A stretch of DNA of 64,000 nucleotides from Alphaproteobacteria bacterium (GTDB lineage: Bacteria; Pseudomonadota; Alphaproteobacteria; Caulobacterales; Hyphomonadaceae). The stretch covers positions 100,302-164,301 of the forward strand of contig JAHJYW010000005.1 in NCBI GenBank assembly GCA_018827375.1, written 5' to 3'. Numbering within the stretch: position 1 is the stretch's first letter; each line of letters begins with the position of its first letter. This document shows, in pieces, positions 53,001 to 64,000 of the stretch. The translations under genes were made by a program, and so were the position numbers. Below the pieces are notes generated by a model. The model was given only the letters and a program-made list of their open reading frames with translations, was not told the DNA's origin and did not search any database.

Positions 53001-53468
53001 ATGACGGACTGGAACCTTCCCTGGAAGGCCAGCTGCCTGTGCGGCGGCGTGCAGATGAAAATCTCCGCGCCGCCCATGGTCACCATGGCCTGCCATTGCC
53101 GTGGCTGCCAGAAGCTTACCAGCGGCCCCTACTCGCTCTCCATGTTCCTGCCGGATGCGGGTTTCGAAGTCACCGCAGGTGCGCCCGTGATCGGTGCACT
53201 GAAGGGCGAGCACAAGCACTTCTACTGCCCGGACTGTCTATCCTGGCTCTTCACGCGCCCCGCCGGCATGGACATGGTCAATCTGCGGTCGACCATGCTC
53301 GATAATGCCGCCTGGGCCGCCCCGATCATGGAAACCGGCACAGCCACCCGTTTGCCTTTCGCGCAAACCGGGGCAGAGTTCTCATATGAGGGGTTCCCCG
53401 AAATGTCTGACTTCCCGACGATTATGCAGGCCTTTGCAGATCACGGCGCCAGACCGGACAACAGCTGA
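53001..53468 (+). CDS. GFA family zinc protein (Gfa/CENP-V fold)
   Basis: 155 residues. Zinc-binding cysteines in SCLCGGVQM, ACHCRGCQKLT and YCPDCLSW match the glutathione-dependent formaldehyde-activating (Gfa/CENP-V) fold. Gfa itself was reported to speed glutathione-formaldehyde adduct formation, a role that is disputed. It starts seven bases after the VOC gene and lies in a formaldehyde-detoxification cluster, so an auxiliary role is reasonable inference. Confidence 0.92.
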   Translation: MTDWNLPWKASCLCGGVQMKISAPPMVTMACHCRGCQKLTSGPYSLSMFLPDAGFEVTAGAPVIGALKGEHKHFYCPDCLSWLFTRPAGMDMVNLRSTMLDNAAWAAPIMETGTATRLPFAQTGAEFSYEGFPEMSDFPTIMQAFADHGARPDNS

Positions 53469-53485
53469 TAGAAAGAGAGACGAAC

Positions 53486-53953
53486 ATGATGAAATGGGCA
53501 TTGATGGGCACGGCACTTGCCGCCCTCACCGGCTGCGTTGCAGTCGAAGCCAATGAAGTTGCGGCGAAAACCACCGTCAGCCATTTCGGCAGCCAGGCGA
53601 TGGGCGGCACGCAGCTGCCGTTCTCCAAATCGGTCACCGCAGGCGACACAATCTACATTTCCGGCGAACTCGGCACGGACCCGGCCACCGGCAATCTCGT
53701 CACGGGCGGCACAGGCCCCGAAACGACGCAGATTTTCATCAACATGGAACGCACGCTCGCGAGCCAGGGCGCAGATCTCTCCAACATCGTGAAATGCACC
53801 GTCTACCTCAACGACATCGACAATTTCGGCGAAATGAATACCGCCTACAAGGCCGCCTTGCCTGATCCAAAGCCAGCCCGCGCAACTGTCGCCGTGACGG
53901 CGCTCGCGATGGGCGCCAGCCTTGAGATTGACTGCATCGCGGTGAAGTCATGA
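53486..53953 (+). CDS. RidA family protein with lipoprotein signal
   Basis: 155 residues. The N-terminus MMKWALMGTALAALTGC is a lipoprotein signal (lipobox LTGC), so an envelope location is predicted. The remainder is a full RidA/YjgF domain: GDTIYISGELGTDPATGNLV, MERTLASQGADLSNIVKCTVYL and PARATVAVTALAMGASLEIDC (given in parts), including the arginine that binds the carboxylate of imines/enamines. Exported RidA proteins are less common than the cytosolic type. It overlaps the next gene by four bases. Confidence 0.9.
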   Translation: MMKWALMGTALAALTGCVAVEANEVAAKTTVSHFGSQAMGGTQLPFSKSVTAGDTIYISGELGTDPATGNLVTGGTGPETTQIFINMERTLASQGADLSNIVKCTVYLNDIDNFGEMNTAYKAALPDPKPARATVAVTALAMGASLEIDCIAVKS

Positions 53954-54288
53954 GCGACGAGGCAAACAAGGACTGGAGGCTCAAGCTCCGCTATGGACAG
54001 ACGACAACCGACTTCCAGCATTTCGCCATGATCGCTGATGGCGCCGTGGTCGAACCAAATCCCGACTTCAAGACAGAGGTCGGACCGTCCGTCCTGTCGA
54101 TGAAAGCCTGGGCCAAGGACACTGAGGAAGCCGCCGAAATGATGATCGCCATCAGCAATCATCTCGGCTTCAAGATGGCCGGCAAGATCGATATCTACGC
54201 CACCGATCCGGACGAGGCACCCAAGGAAAAGCCTTACGGCTACGACCTGAAGTTCACGCCCTACGTAGCGGACCCGAAGTTGCAATAG
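53950..54288 (+). CDS. hypothetical protein in formaldehyde cluster
   Basis: 112 residues, soluble, no recognised domain. Start ATG overlaps the RidA stop (ATGA), strongly supporting translation. Acidic overall, with YGQTTTDFQHFAMIADGAVVEPNPDF and a helical centre KDTEEAAEMMIAISNHLGF. Such a beta-helix-beta pattern could be a small alpha/beta fold. Function unknown. Confidence 0.75.
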   Translation: MSDEANKDWRLKLRYGQTTTDFQHFAMIADGAVVEPNPDFKTEVGPSVLSMKAWAKDTEEAAEMMIAISNHLGFKMAGKIDIYATDPDEAPKEKPYGYDLKFTPYVADPKLQ

Positions 54289-54289
54289 C

Positions 54290-54577
54290 ATGTTCGGCCG
54301 CGATGATCCGCCATCGCTGGAGCCGATTAAGTCAGCATCCATCCGCTGGATCATCGAGGCGGCAATTGCGGAGGGTAACAGGGTTAGCGTGATTGCACCC
54401 TGGACGCGCGCCCTCGTCGCGCACATGCGCGACCCGCTATCAGCCGCGTTGCGCCAGACCGTCGCGAAGCGGTTCCCGGCTTTGACGCATTTCGCTGAAC
54501 CCGACACACCTCACGACAGGGCCCATGAAGGCTATATCGAAACGGGTTTCTCCGTGGCATTTCCAGTCACGGATTAA
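54290..54577 (+). CDS. small hypothetical protein
   Basis: 95 residues, unrecognised. It begins one base after the previous stop and its stop TAA shares TTAA with the stop of the convergent GST gene. ASIRWIIEAAIAEGNRVSVIAPWTRALVAHM is helical; the end (GYIETGFSVAFPVTD) looks like a beta strand. The base composition is like its neighbours. It is probably the last gene of the adhC operon. Confidence 0.65.
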   Translation: MFGRDDPPSLEPIKSASIRWIIEAAIAEGNRVSVIAPWTRALVAHMRDPLSAALRQTVAKRFPALTHFAEPDTPHDRAHEGYIETGFSVAFPVTD

Positions 54578-55665
54578 GCCAGCTTCAGGCGGAAATCCTT
54601 CCGCACCAATCGCGCTGGAAGGCGGAAATCCATAAGCGGCGCGCCGCCCACACCATCCAGCAGCTCCGCAAGTCGCGCCTTCGCCTCCGGCGTCATGGCA
54701 TCAATCTCGTCCGTCACGGCCTGCAGGCGCCAGAGCGGGAAGCTCCGCGCCGCGCAGTCGCCATCGAAACCGCCGGTCATGAACTCGACCATGCCAAAGC
54801 CACGCGGCACATCGGTCCCTGCGCTCGCCGTCTTCACCCATTCACCAAACAGCGCCGCCGTCTTGACGATCATCGGCATCTGCTCACTCATCTGACGACG
54901 GAGTATCGGCTCCAGTGTTGTCGGCACGCCGTCATCCGCCAGCAGGTCGCCTTTGCCAGCCTCGCCCGCCTGCACGCGGCGCACGTAGTCCGCCACCTTT
55001 GGCGCCAGCTTTTCCATGATCCGCCCGCTCTCCGGGTCGCGCAGCAGGTGCGCGTAGAGCGGTCCGTTAAACGCAAAGTCGCCCAGCGACGGCCGGTCGC
55101 CCAGCAGGTAGGTGTGATGACGCAAGTGCTCCGTCATGTCCTTCAGGAAGGTCTCATAGGCCGCTTCGACGCCCGGGATATTGTCCTCGCTCACGCCCAG
55201 CATGGCCACGGCGCCCTTGAAGCGTTCGCCATTCTTCCGGCCGATCGCATATTGCTCCGGCGGCGGGGCGTCCGGCGCCGAGATGCGCCCGAACTCGCCA
55301 TAGGCCCAGTCCTCGTTATAGTTCCAGCGATAGTGCATCGCCGGCAGCACGAGCCACTCGTCGGCATACAGCTCCATCAGGAGCGACACCACACGCTGCA
55401 CCGGGCCGTCTGGCATCACGCGCGGCCCATCCGGCGTTGCGGCTTCCACGGCGGCGATAATGTCCGCCGTGTCCTGCACCACTTCGCCATCCGGCATAAC
55501 CATGACGGGAATCACCGGCCAGCCGACCTTAGGCAGAATCACATCGCGGTAGACTTCGCGCGTAGCGATCCGCTCCTCGAAATCTGCCCCGCGCCAGCGC
55601 AGATAAGCGCGCGCCTTGCCCGAAAAGTAACTGACCTCCGCGCCATAGAGAACATAACCGCTCAT
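54574..55665 (-). CDS. glutathione S-transferase family protein
   Basis: 363 residues from ATG 55665 (AAGGA eight bases upstream). The N-terminal thioredoxin-fold domain (YVLYGAEVSYFSGKARAYLRWRG, PVIPVMVMPDGEVVQDTADI) has the cis-proline and the glutathione-gamma-Glu-binding acid/serine region modified to DT. An extended helical C-terminal domain (HTYLLGDRPSLGDFAFNGPLYAHLL) makes it longer than normal GSTs. It sits on the opposite strand inside the glutathione-dependent formaldehyde cluster. Confidence 0.85.
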   Translation of the reverse strand: MSGYVLYGAEVSYFSGKARAYLRWRGADFEERIATREVYRDVILPKVGWPVIPVMVMPDGEVVQDTADIIAAVEAATPDGPRVMPDGPVQRVVSLLMELYADEWLVLPAMHYRWNYNEDWAYGEFGRISAPDAPPPEQYAIGRKNGERFKGAVAMLGVSEDNIPGVEAAYETFLKDMTEHLRHHTYLLGDRPSLGDFAFNGPLYAHLLRDPESGRIMEKLAPKVADYVRRVQAGEAGKGDLLADDGVPTTLEPILRRQMSEQMPMIVKTAALFGEWVKTASAGTDVPRGFGMVEFMTGGFDGDCAARSFPLWRLQAVTDEIDAMTPEAKARLAELLDGVGGAPLMDFRLPARLVRKDFRLKLA

Positions 55666-55726
55666 GCCTTGATCCTTCCGCCCGGTTCGGGCCATGCTTG
55701 GCGCCAACCCGAAGGAGCGCTTTTTC

Positions 55727-56566
55727 ATGACCCTAACCCCCGTATCCTCATGGGCAAGCTTTGGCGGCACACTCTCTGTGCATGACCATGAAAGCACAGT
55801 CACCGGCACAAGGATGCGCTTTGCCGTCTACACCCCCCCGCAGGCGAAAAAAGGCCCGGTCCCTGTCCTCTGGTACCTATCCGGCCTCACCTGCACCTGG
55901 GCCAATGTGATGGAGAAGTCCGGCCTCCAGCGCGCCGCTTCCGAGCATGGCATCATGATCATCGCACCCGACACCAGCCCGCGCGGACCAGGCGTGCCAG
56001 ATGACGACGCCTATGATCTTGGCCAGGGCGCCGGCTTCTATCTCACCGCCACCGAGGCACCGTGGGACAAGCACTATCGGATGGACCAGTACATCACCCG
56101 CGAACTCCACGCGGTGATCGCAGCGAACTTCCCGGCCGACATGGAACGCCAGGGCATTTTCGGCCACTCCATGGGCGGCCACGGCGCGCTCACGCTCCAC
56201 TTCAAATATCCCGACACCTATCGCTCCTGCTCGGCCTTTTCGCCGATCACCAGTCCGTCGCGCGTGCCATGGGGCGAGAAGGCCTTCACCGCCTATATCG
56301 GCCCGCCTTCAATTGCGTGGGAACAGTATGATGCGACTGAACTCGTCCAGAACCGCCAGACGGATGCACACATCCTGATTGACACCGGCAAGGCTGACCA
56401 GTTCCTCGAGCCCCAGTTGAAGCCTGAAATCTTCATCGAGGCCTGCGAGAATTCAGGACAGGCGCTGACCTACCGCCTGCATGAAGGCTACGGCCATGAC
56501 TACTATTTCATTGCCACCTTCATGAGCGATCATATCGCCCACCATGCCAAGGCGCTGAAAGCCTAG
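55727..56566 (+). CDS. fghA: S-formylglutathione hydrolase
   Basis: Releases formate and glutathione from S-formylglutathione. 279 residues from ATG 55727, with GAAGGAG nine bases upstream. Esterase-D-family blocks: VLWYLSGLTCTWANVMEKSG, nucleophile GHSMGGHGALTLHFKYPDTY, acid region ILIDTGKADQFL and histidine in GYGHDYYFIATFMSDHIAHH (last two as separate parts). It completes the pathway begun by adhC, though other genes and a minus-strand GST lie between. The stop TAG shares CTAG with hemN. Confidence 0.96.
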   Translation: MTLTPVSSWASFGGTLSVHDHESTVTGTRMRFAVYTPPQAKKGPVPVLWYLSGLTCTWANVMEKSGLQRAASEHGIMIIAPDTSPRGPGVPDDDAYDLGQGAGFYLTATEAPWDKHYRMDQYITRELHAVIAANFPADMERQGIFGHSMGGHGALTLHFKYPDTYRSCSAFSPITSPSRVPWGEKAFTAYIGPPSIAWEQYDATELVQNRQTDAHILIDTGKADQFLEPQLKPEIFIEACENSGQALTYRLHEGYGHDYYFIATFMSDHIAHHAKALKA

Positions 56567-57912
56567 ATCGCTTTCGCGTGGCGCCGGGGCGCCGGCTTGA
56601 ACCGGCCATCGAAACTCTGGGCAACCGTCCGCAGCATCACCCGCGCCGATAGCGGCACGGTCACGACGCCGCCATTCACCGTGCACAAGCCCGCCGGCAC
56701 CAGGAAACGCGCGGTCTCCAGCGCATCGTCCAGCGCGTCCGGCGCTGCGCCCATCTCGGCGCACACCTCTTTCACGTCGACCCGCAGGTCGCACATCAGG
56801 CGTTCGATCGCACGGGCACGAAGGCGGTCATCCTCCGTCAGCGCGATCCCTCGCTCGCTTGGCAGCCGACCGGCCTGGATCGCATCCCGCCAGGCGTTGC
56901 GATCCTTCAGGTTCTGGACATAGCCTTCTTTGAACTGCGAGATGGACGATGTGCCAAGCCCGACAAGCGTGTCGCAAGGGTCGTCGGTATATCCCTGGAA
57001 ATTGCGCCGCAGCTGTCCCGCCTTTGCCGCAATGGCGAGGCTGTCATCTTCCCGCGCGAAATGGTCCAGCCCGACCGGCACATAGCCCGCGTCCAGCAGG
57101 ATGGCCGTCGCTGCCTCGGCCTGCGCGAACCGCGCCTCAATGTCCGGCAACATGTCTTCGCGGATCGCCGCCTGATGCTTCGCAAACCATGGCACATGCG
57201 CATAGCCGAACACCGAGATGCGCGATGTGCCCTGCAGCACGGCGAAAGCCGCCGCTTCTTCCACATCGGCCACGGTCTGGCCCGGCAGGCCATACATCAG
57301 GTCCATGTTGTGCTTGGTGATGCCAGCGGCATTGAGGCGGGCAATCACTCGCTCCACCTGCGCGCACGGCTGCACCCGGTTGATGGCTTTCTGCACATCC
57401 AGGTTCAGCGTCTGCACGCCAAGGCTCACACGATTGACGCCCGCCCCCGCCATGGCCTCGACCTGCGCCTCCGAAAGAACGCGCGGGTCCAGCTCCATGG
57501 CAATCTCGGCATCGGCCCGCATGGCAAACCGCTTGCCGATATGGCCGATCAGCGAGGCCATGTCTTCCGGCCGCAACGAATTGGGAGACCCGCCACCAAA
57601 GTGAAGATGTGCCAGCCCGCCATGCGGCCCCATCGCGTCGGCCCAGAGATCGATCTCGGCATGCAACGTTTCAACATAGGCCGCGATCCGGTCATAGCCG
57701 TTCGGCACCGTGGTCGCGCAACCGCAATACCAGCAGAGCTTGTCGCAAAACGGGATATGCGCATAGACGGAGATCGCGGACCCGGGCGTCACCCCCGCTG
57801 CCCAGGCCCGCGCCTCCTCCGCCCCCACGCTCGGCGCAAAGTCTGCTGCCGTCGGATAGCTCGTATAACGCGGCACCGGCCGCTGCGCGAAGGTCATCCA
57901 GCTCTGTTTCAT
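56563..57912 (-). CDS. hemN: oxygen-independent coproporphyrinogen III oxidase
   Basis: Radical SAM enzyme that decarboxylates coproporphyrinogen III in heme synthesis under low oxygen. 449 residues from ATG 57912. YTSYPTAADF, then HIPFCDKLCWYCGCATT with the CxxxCxxC cluster site and the extra cysteine of true HemN, HFGGGSPNSL, and LSLGVQTLNLDVQKAINR are family hallmarks. The frame is open upstream but not conserved. No FNR-type site is seen in the short divergent region shared with the DsrE gene. Confidence 0.95.
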   Translation of the reverse strand: MKQSWMTFAQRPVPRYTSYPTAADFAPSVGAEEARAWAAGVTPGSAISVYAHIPFCDKLCWYCGCATTVPNGYDRIAAYVETLHAEIDLWADAMGPHGGLAHLHFGGGSPNSLRPEDMASLIGHIGKRFAMRADAEIAMELDPRVLSEAQVEAMAGAGVNRVSLGVQTLNLDVQKAINRVQPCAQVERVIARLNAAGITKHNMDLMYGLPGQTVADVEEAAAFAVLQGTSRISVFGYAHVPWFAKHQAAIREDMLPDIEARFAQAEAATAILLDAGYVPVGLDHFAREDDSLAIAAKAGQLRRNFQGYTDDPCDTLVGLGTSSISQFKEGYVQNLKDRNAWRDAIQAGRLPSERGIALTEDDRLRARAIERLMCDLRVDVKEVCAEMGAAPDALDDALETARFLVPAGLCTVNGGVVTVPLSARVMLRTVAQSFDGRFKPAPRRHAKAI

Positions 57913-58021
57913 GCAGGAACAGCTAGCAAAACAGGCAGTCGCCGGAACTCCGGAAAACCCCCTAGTCCCATGCTCGACCCGCCGGGATGCGAGTGCTAGC
58001 GTCCCGGCAAAGGAGCCCTTC

Positions 58022-58546
58022 ATGATCAAATCTCTCGCCGCCCTCGCTGTCACGCTTTGCCTGGCCACGGCCGCCCATGCAGGCGAGGACGATTTCGTCG
58101 CCGGCACGCTTGTGCCCGGCTATGGAAAATATGCCCCTCGCGAGAGCGCAACGCTGCCGGAAGGCGCGGTCATGAAAGTGGCGTTCGACATGTCCAAGGC
58201 CGCCGCGGACGGCGAAATCAGCAACGATCTCGTCAAAGTGGCCCGTTTTCTCAACATGCATGCTGGCTCGGGTGTCGCACTTGAGAACCTGTCCGCCGCC
58301 ATCGTCGTTCACGGCGCTGCCTCGGCTGACCTGCTGACAGCCGAAAAGCTCGGCTATGCAAACCCCAATGCGGGCATCATTGCTGAACTCCTCGCCGCTG
58401 GCGCCACGATCGACCTCTGCGGAACCACTGCGGCCGTGCGTGACATCGCGCAGGAAGATCTCCTGCCCGGAATCACGATTTCCCTGTCCGCAATGACGTC
58501 TCATGCCCTGCTGCAGCAGGCTGGTTACACGCTCAACCCCTTCTGA
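58022..58546 (+). CDS. periplasmic DsrE family protein
   Basis: 174 residues with a signal peptide (MIKSLAALAVTLCLATAAHA). The mature protein resembles exported DsrE/DsrF-like proteins: VMKVAFDMSKAAADGEISN, LVKVARFLNMHAGSGV, AIVVHGAASADLL and the cysteine region IDLCGTTAAVRDI. AAAGGAG 8 bases upstream supports ATG 58022. Cytoplasmic DsrE relatives transfer sulfur; the role of exported ones is unknown. A weak hairpin GCCGCA-TGCGGC (58558-58576) follows. Confidence 0.85.
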   Translation: MIKSLAALAVTLCLATAAHAGEDDFVAGTLVPGYGKYAPRESATLPEGAVMKVAFDMSKAAADGEISNDLVKVARFLNMHAGSGVALENLSAAIVVHGAASADLLTAEKLGYANPNAGIIAELLAAGATIDLCGTTAAVRDIAQEDLLPGITISLSAMTSHALLQQAGYTLNPF

Positions 58547-58676
58547 GGGCTATGACAGCCGCAGTAGCAATGCGGCCTGAAACGTGCAATGAGCGGCAAA
58601 ACCTCGCTCCGTTCCACGCAAGAACGGTGCGCTGCGCATGGATTCCCCGCGCACGCCCTTGAAAGACATATGCTAA

Positions 58677-60695
58677 ATGACTGATACCACCCTCGTTCCT
58701 CCGGCCCTTGCCGAGGCGCTCGCCGCACGTGGCTATGAGAGCCTCACACAAGTGCAATCTGCTGTGATTGCAACAGAGCTGACTGGACAAGACCTCCTCG
58801 TTTCCGCGCAAACCGGCTCCGGCAAGACCGTCGCCTTCGGCCTCGCCATGGCTGGCGACCTGCTTGATGGCGCCGATAAGTTCGGAAATGCTGATGCGCC
58901 CCTCGCCCTGATCGTTGCGCCTACCCGTGAACTTGCCCAGCAAGTCGCGCGCGAACTCCAATGGCTGTACGCCCCTACAGGCGCCCGCATGGCCACCTGC
59001 GTCGGCGGCATGGACATGCGCGAAGAGAAAAAGGCCCTCGCACGCGGCGCCCATATCGTCGTTGGCACGCCTGGCCGCCTTTCTGACCACATCAAGCGCG
59101 GTTCGCTCGTCACGTCCGACATGCGCGTCGTCATCCTCGATGAGGCCGACGAAATGCTCGACATGGGCTTCCGCGACGAGCTTGAGCACATCCTGCAGGA
59201 CACGCCCGCTACGCGCCGCACGCTCCTTTTCTCCGCCACTGTGCCAAAAGGCATCGCCGCCCTCGCTGGCCGCTACCAGCGTAATGCCGTGCGCGTCACC
59301 ACCGAGGATGAAAAGTCCCAGCACGTCGATATCGAATACAAGGCCCTGCTCGTCGCCCCCGGCGACGAAGAGAACGCCATCGTCAACATCGTCCGCCATT
59401 CCGACAGCGAAAGCGCGCTCGTCTTCTGCACGACCCGCGCAGCCGTCAACAAGCTGATGAGCCGCATGGGCAACCGGGGTTTCCCCGTCGTCGCCCTTTC
59501 CGGCGAACTCAGCCAGAAGGAACGCTCCAACGCGCTCCAGTCGCTGCGTGATGGCCGCGCCCGCGTCTGTATCGCAACGGACGTCGCCGCTCGCGGCCTC
59601 GACCTTCAGAACCTCGGCCTCGTCATCCACGCCGACCTGCCACGCGATCCGCAGACCCTGCTCCACCGTTCGGGCCGCACAGGCCGCGCAGGCCGCAAGG
59701 GCGTCAGCGCCCTTCTGGTCGCACCGAAAGGCCGCCGCCGCGTCGAACGCCTGCTCAATGATGCCAAGATCGACGCGACCTGGGGCAAGCCGCCCACAGC
59801 CGAAGAGATCAACGCCCTCGATGATGCCCGCCTGCTCGCCGATCCGGCCCTCAGCCGCCCGATCCACGAGAGTGAAGCCGAGATGATCGCCAAGCTGATC
59901 GAAACGCACGGCGCCGAACAGGTCGTCGCTGCTTTCCTGCGCAAGAGCCGCGAAGGCCGCTCGGCACCGGAAGACCTTCGTGATGTCGATGATCGCGCCC
60001 CACCGGCCCGCAAGGAACGCGGCGACCGTTCTGACTGGACCGATCGTAATGACAGCGGGCCGCGCGAGAAACGCCCCCGCCAGGAGCGTCAGGGCTTCGA
60101 GAACGCTGCCTGGGTGTCGCTCAACATCGGCCGCAAGAAAAACGCTGAAGCCCGCTGGCTCCTGCCCATGCTCTGCAAGGCGGGTGGCCTCTCCCGTGAG
60201 GATATCGGCGCAATCCGCATCAACCCGGCCAACACGCATGTCGAGTTGACCCGCGAGGCCGCGGACCGCTTCTTCGCGTCCCTCGGTGAAGGTGCCTCGC
60301 TCGAAAAGGGCATCCGCGCGTTCCCGCTCGACGGCCCGCCTGCCAAGGAATTCGATGACGAGCGCCCAGCGCGCCCGGCCCGTCCGCCGCACGTCAAAGC
60401 GCCCTTCAAGAAGGCTTCGGCCAAGGGCGAAGGCAACTGGAGCCCCGACGCCAAACCGGCCTACAAGTCGAAAAAGCCGAAATGGGACGATAACGCCCCC
60501 GCCAAGGCCCCCAAGGATCCGTCGCTGGCCGACTACATCCAGCACGATGGCCCGAACGACAAGAAATCCTACAAGGCCAAGCCGAAACCGGGCGGCGCAG
60601 CCTCCGGTGGCAAGCCCCCTTTCAAGGGTAAGCCAGCCTTCGCAAAAGGCGGCAAACCGGCAAAAACCTTCAAGAAAAAGCCCCCTCAGGGCTGA
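58677..60695 (+). CDS. DEAD-box RNA helicase with DbpA RNA-binding domain
   Basis: 672 residues. Q-motif region SLTQVQSAVIATELTGQDLL, motif I AQTGSGKTVAFGL, motif II VILDEADEMLDMGF, motif III SAT and motif VI HRSGRTGRAGRKG are intact. A linker rich in Arg/Asp leads to a DbpA-type RNA-binding domain at about 475-545 (VSLNIGRKKNAEARWLLPML), which in E. coli DbpA targets 23S rRNA, then a Lys/Pro/Gly-rich basic tail. Probably acts in ribosome assembly. A strong terminator follows. Confidence 0.95.
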   Translation: MTDTTLVPPALAEALAARGYESLTQVQSAVIATELTGQDLLVSAQTGSGKTVAFGLAMAGDLLDGADKFGNADAPLALIVAPTRELAQQVARELQWLYAPTGARMATCVGGMDMREEKKALARGAHIVVGTPGRLSDHIKRGSLVTSDMRVVILDEADEMLDMGFRDELEHILQDTPATRRTLLFSATVPKGIAALAGRYQRNAVRVTTEDEKSQHVDIEYKALLVAPGDEENAIVNIVRHSDSESALVFCTTRAAVNKLMSRMGNRGFPVVALSGELSQKERSNALQSLRDGRARVCIATDVAARGLDLQNLGLVIHADLPRDPQTLLHRSGRTGRAGRKGVSALLVAPKGRRRVERLLNDAKIDATWGKPPTAEEINALDDARLLADPALSRPIHESEAEMIAKLIETHGAEQVVAAFLRKSREGRSAPEDLRDVDDRAPPARKERGDRSDWTDRNDSGPREKRPRQERQGFENAAWVSLNIGRKKNAEARWLLPMLCKAGGLSREDIGAIRINPANTHVELTREAADRFFASLGEGASLEKGIRAFPLDGPPAKEFDDERPARPARPPHVKAPFKKASAKGEGNWSPDAKPAYKSKKPKWDDNAPAKAPKDPSLADYIQHDGPNDKKSYKAKPKPGGAASGGKPPFKGKPAFAKGGKPAKTFKKKPPQG

Positions 60696-60736
60696 GGCTG
60701 GGGCCACCGCCTGAAAAGGCTGGGATCACACTGAAT

Positions 60737-60774
60737 AAGCCCCTGTTTTCATTGCGGAAAACGGGGGCTTTTTT
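60737..60774. terminator. strong intrinsic terminator before gyrB
   Basis: AAGCCCCTGTTTTC and GAAAACGGGGGCTT pair over 14 bases (one G-T) around ATTGCG, followed by T residues to 60774. Confidence 0.92.
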
Positions 60775-60844
60775 GCACTGCTAAATAGGGCCCGATTCAT
60801 TTCCCTTATGGGTCAAAACCCCCTATATTTACGGGGTTATCTGA

Positions 60845-63842
<2,998 letters not shown>

Positions 63843-63908
63843 GATTATTTTGTGTGGCGGGTTGAGCACGACATCACGCGCCCTACCTCCCCGGAAAAGG
63901 AGCGCCCC

Positions 63909-64000
63909 ATGACCATACCTTACGATACCGGCACACGCGTCGAATGGGACTGGGGCCGCGGCAAGGCGCAGGGCTTCATCACCGAGACCTTCACGCAGCC
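63909..64000 (+). CDS. DUF2945-like (HVA1 TUDOR) protein, cut by window end
   Basis: Only about 30 residues lie inside the window. VEWDWGRGKAQGFITETFTQ resembles the start of DUF2945 / hypervirulence-associated TUDOR-domain proteins, small SH3-like barrels of unknown role. AAAGGAG 8 bases upstream of the ATG supports the start. The end is beyond the window. Confidence 0.6.
   Translation, partial: MTIPYDTGTRVEWDWGRGKAQGFITETFTQ

Noticed and set aside
58533..60707. 724-codon open frame opposite the DEAD-box helicase
   Set aside because: It is the antisense shadow of a clearly conserved helicase gene; long antisense frames are expected at this GC content and it has no recognisable domain.

Overview
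The window reads as a chromosomal segment of an alphaproteobacterium, probably of the Hyphomonadaceae/Maricaulales type. The order ubiG/lysC-ptsP-rodZ-like-ispG ... prfA-prmC-DUF4167-clpB, the hisS-hisZ-hisG operon and rpsT upstream of dnaA are alphaproteobacterial arrangements; three GANTC (CcrM-type) sites lie upstream of dnaA. The genus is not certain. Gene density is high, most of the sequence is GC-rich and core, and I see no prophage, insertion sequence, CRISPR array, rRNA or tRNA.

Layout. 1-1.9 kb: two tandem M23 peptidases, the first cut by the window edge. 1.9-9.9 kb, minus strand: clpB with a heat-shock-type promoter, a GNAT acetyltransferase, a DUF4167 protein, prmC, prfA, a MAPEG protein and a CE15-like esterase. 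10-11.2 kb: a DUF1214/DUF1254 pair. 11.2-17 kb, minus: ispG, rodZ-like, ptsP, lysC. 17.1-25.9 kb: ubiG, DUF924, two MFS transporters, an M20 peptidase, hslO, a radical SAM enzyme and argF. 26-27.2 kb: a lipoprotein, a 63-residue protein behind two Fur-like boxes, and a GlsB-type membrane protein. 27.4-30 kb: a carboxy(nor)spermidine operon with an uncharacterised small membrane protein between the two enzymes. 30-33 kb: a frameshifted thioesterase, a nitrilase-family amidase and argD.

33.8-37.4 kb holds hisS-hisZ-hisG behind a 12-residue leader peptide with five consecutive His codons and a chain of mutually exclusive RNA helices, which is a strong candidate for a histidine attenuator. 37.4-43.5 kb: PaaI thioesterase, ABC1 kinase, a brnTA toxin-antitoxin pair with an operator-like palindrome over its promoter, a saccharopine-dehydrogenase-like reductase, an enoyl-CoA hydratase and an SPFH-like protein. 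43.6-48.8 kb: rpsT, a roughly 490-base gene-free region, dnaA, dnaN, an ABM lipoprotein and recF. 48.7-51.4 kb: an alpha/beta hydrolase, and an Acg-type nitroreductase with a MarR regulator behind a tandem operator. 51.5-56.6 kb: glutathione-dependent formaldehyde detoxification (class III alcohol dehydrogenase ... S-formylglutathione hydrolase) with five small genes and a GST between. 56.6-64 kb: hemN, DsrE, a DEAD-box helicase, gyrB, an HEPN-like ORF overlapping gyrB, and the start of a DUF2945-like gene.

The best leads are the histidine leader, the Fur-box/63-aa locus, the small membrane protein in the polyamine operon, the structured DNA upstream of dnaA together with a DnaA lacking the usual box VII arginine, the HEPN-like ORF behind gyrB, and five convergent gene pairs whose stop codons share a 4-base palindrome.
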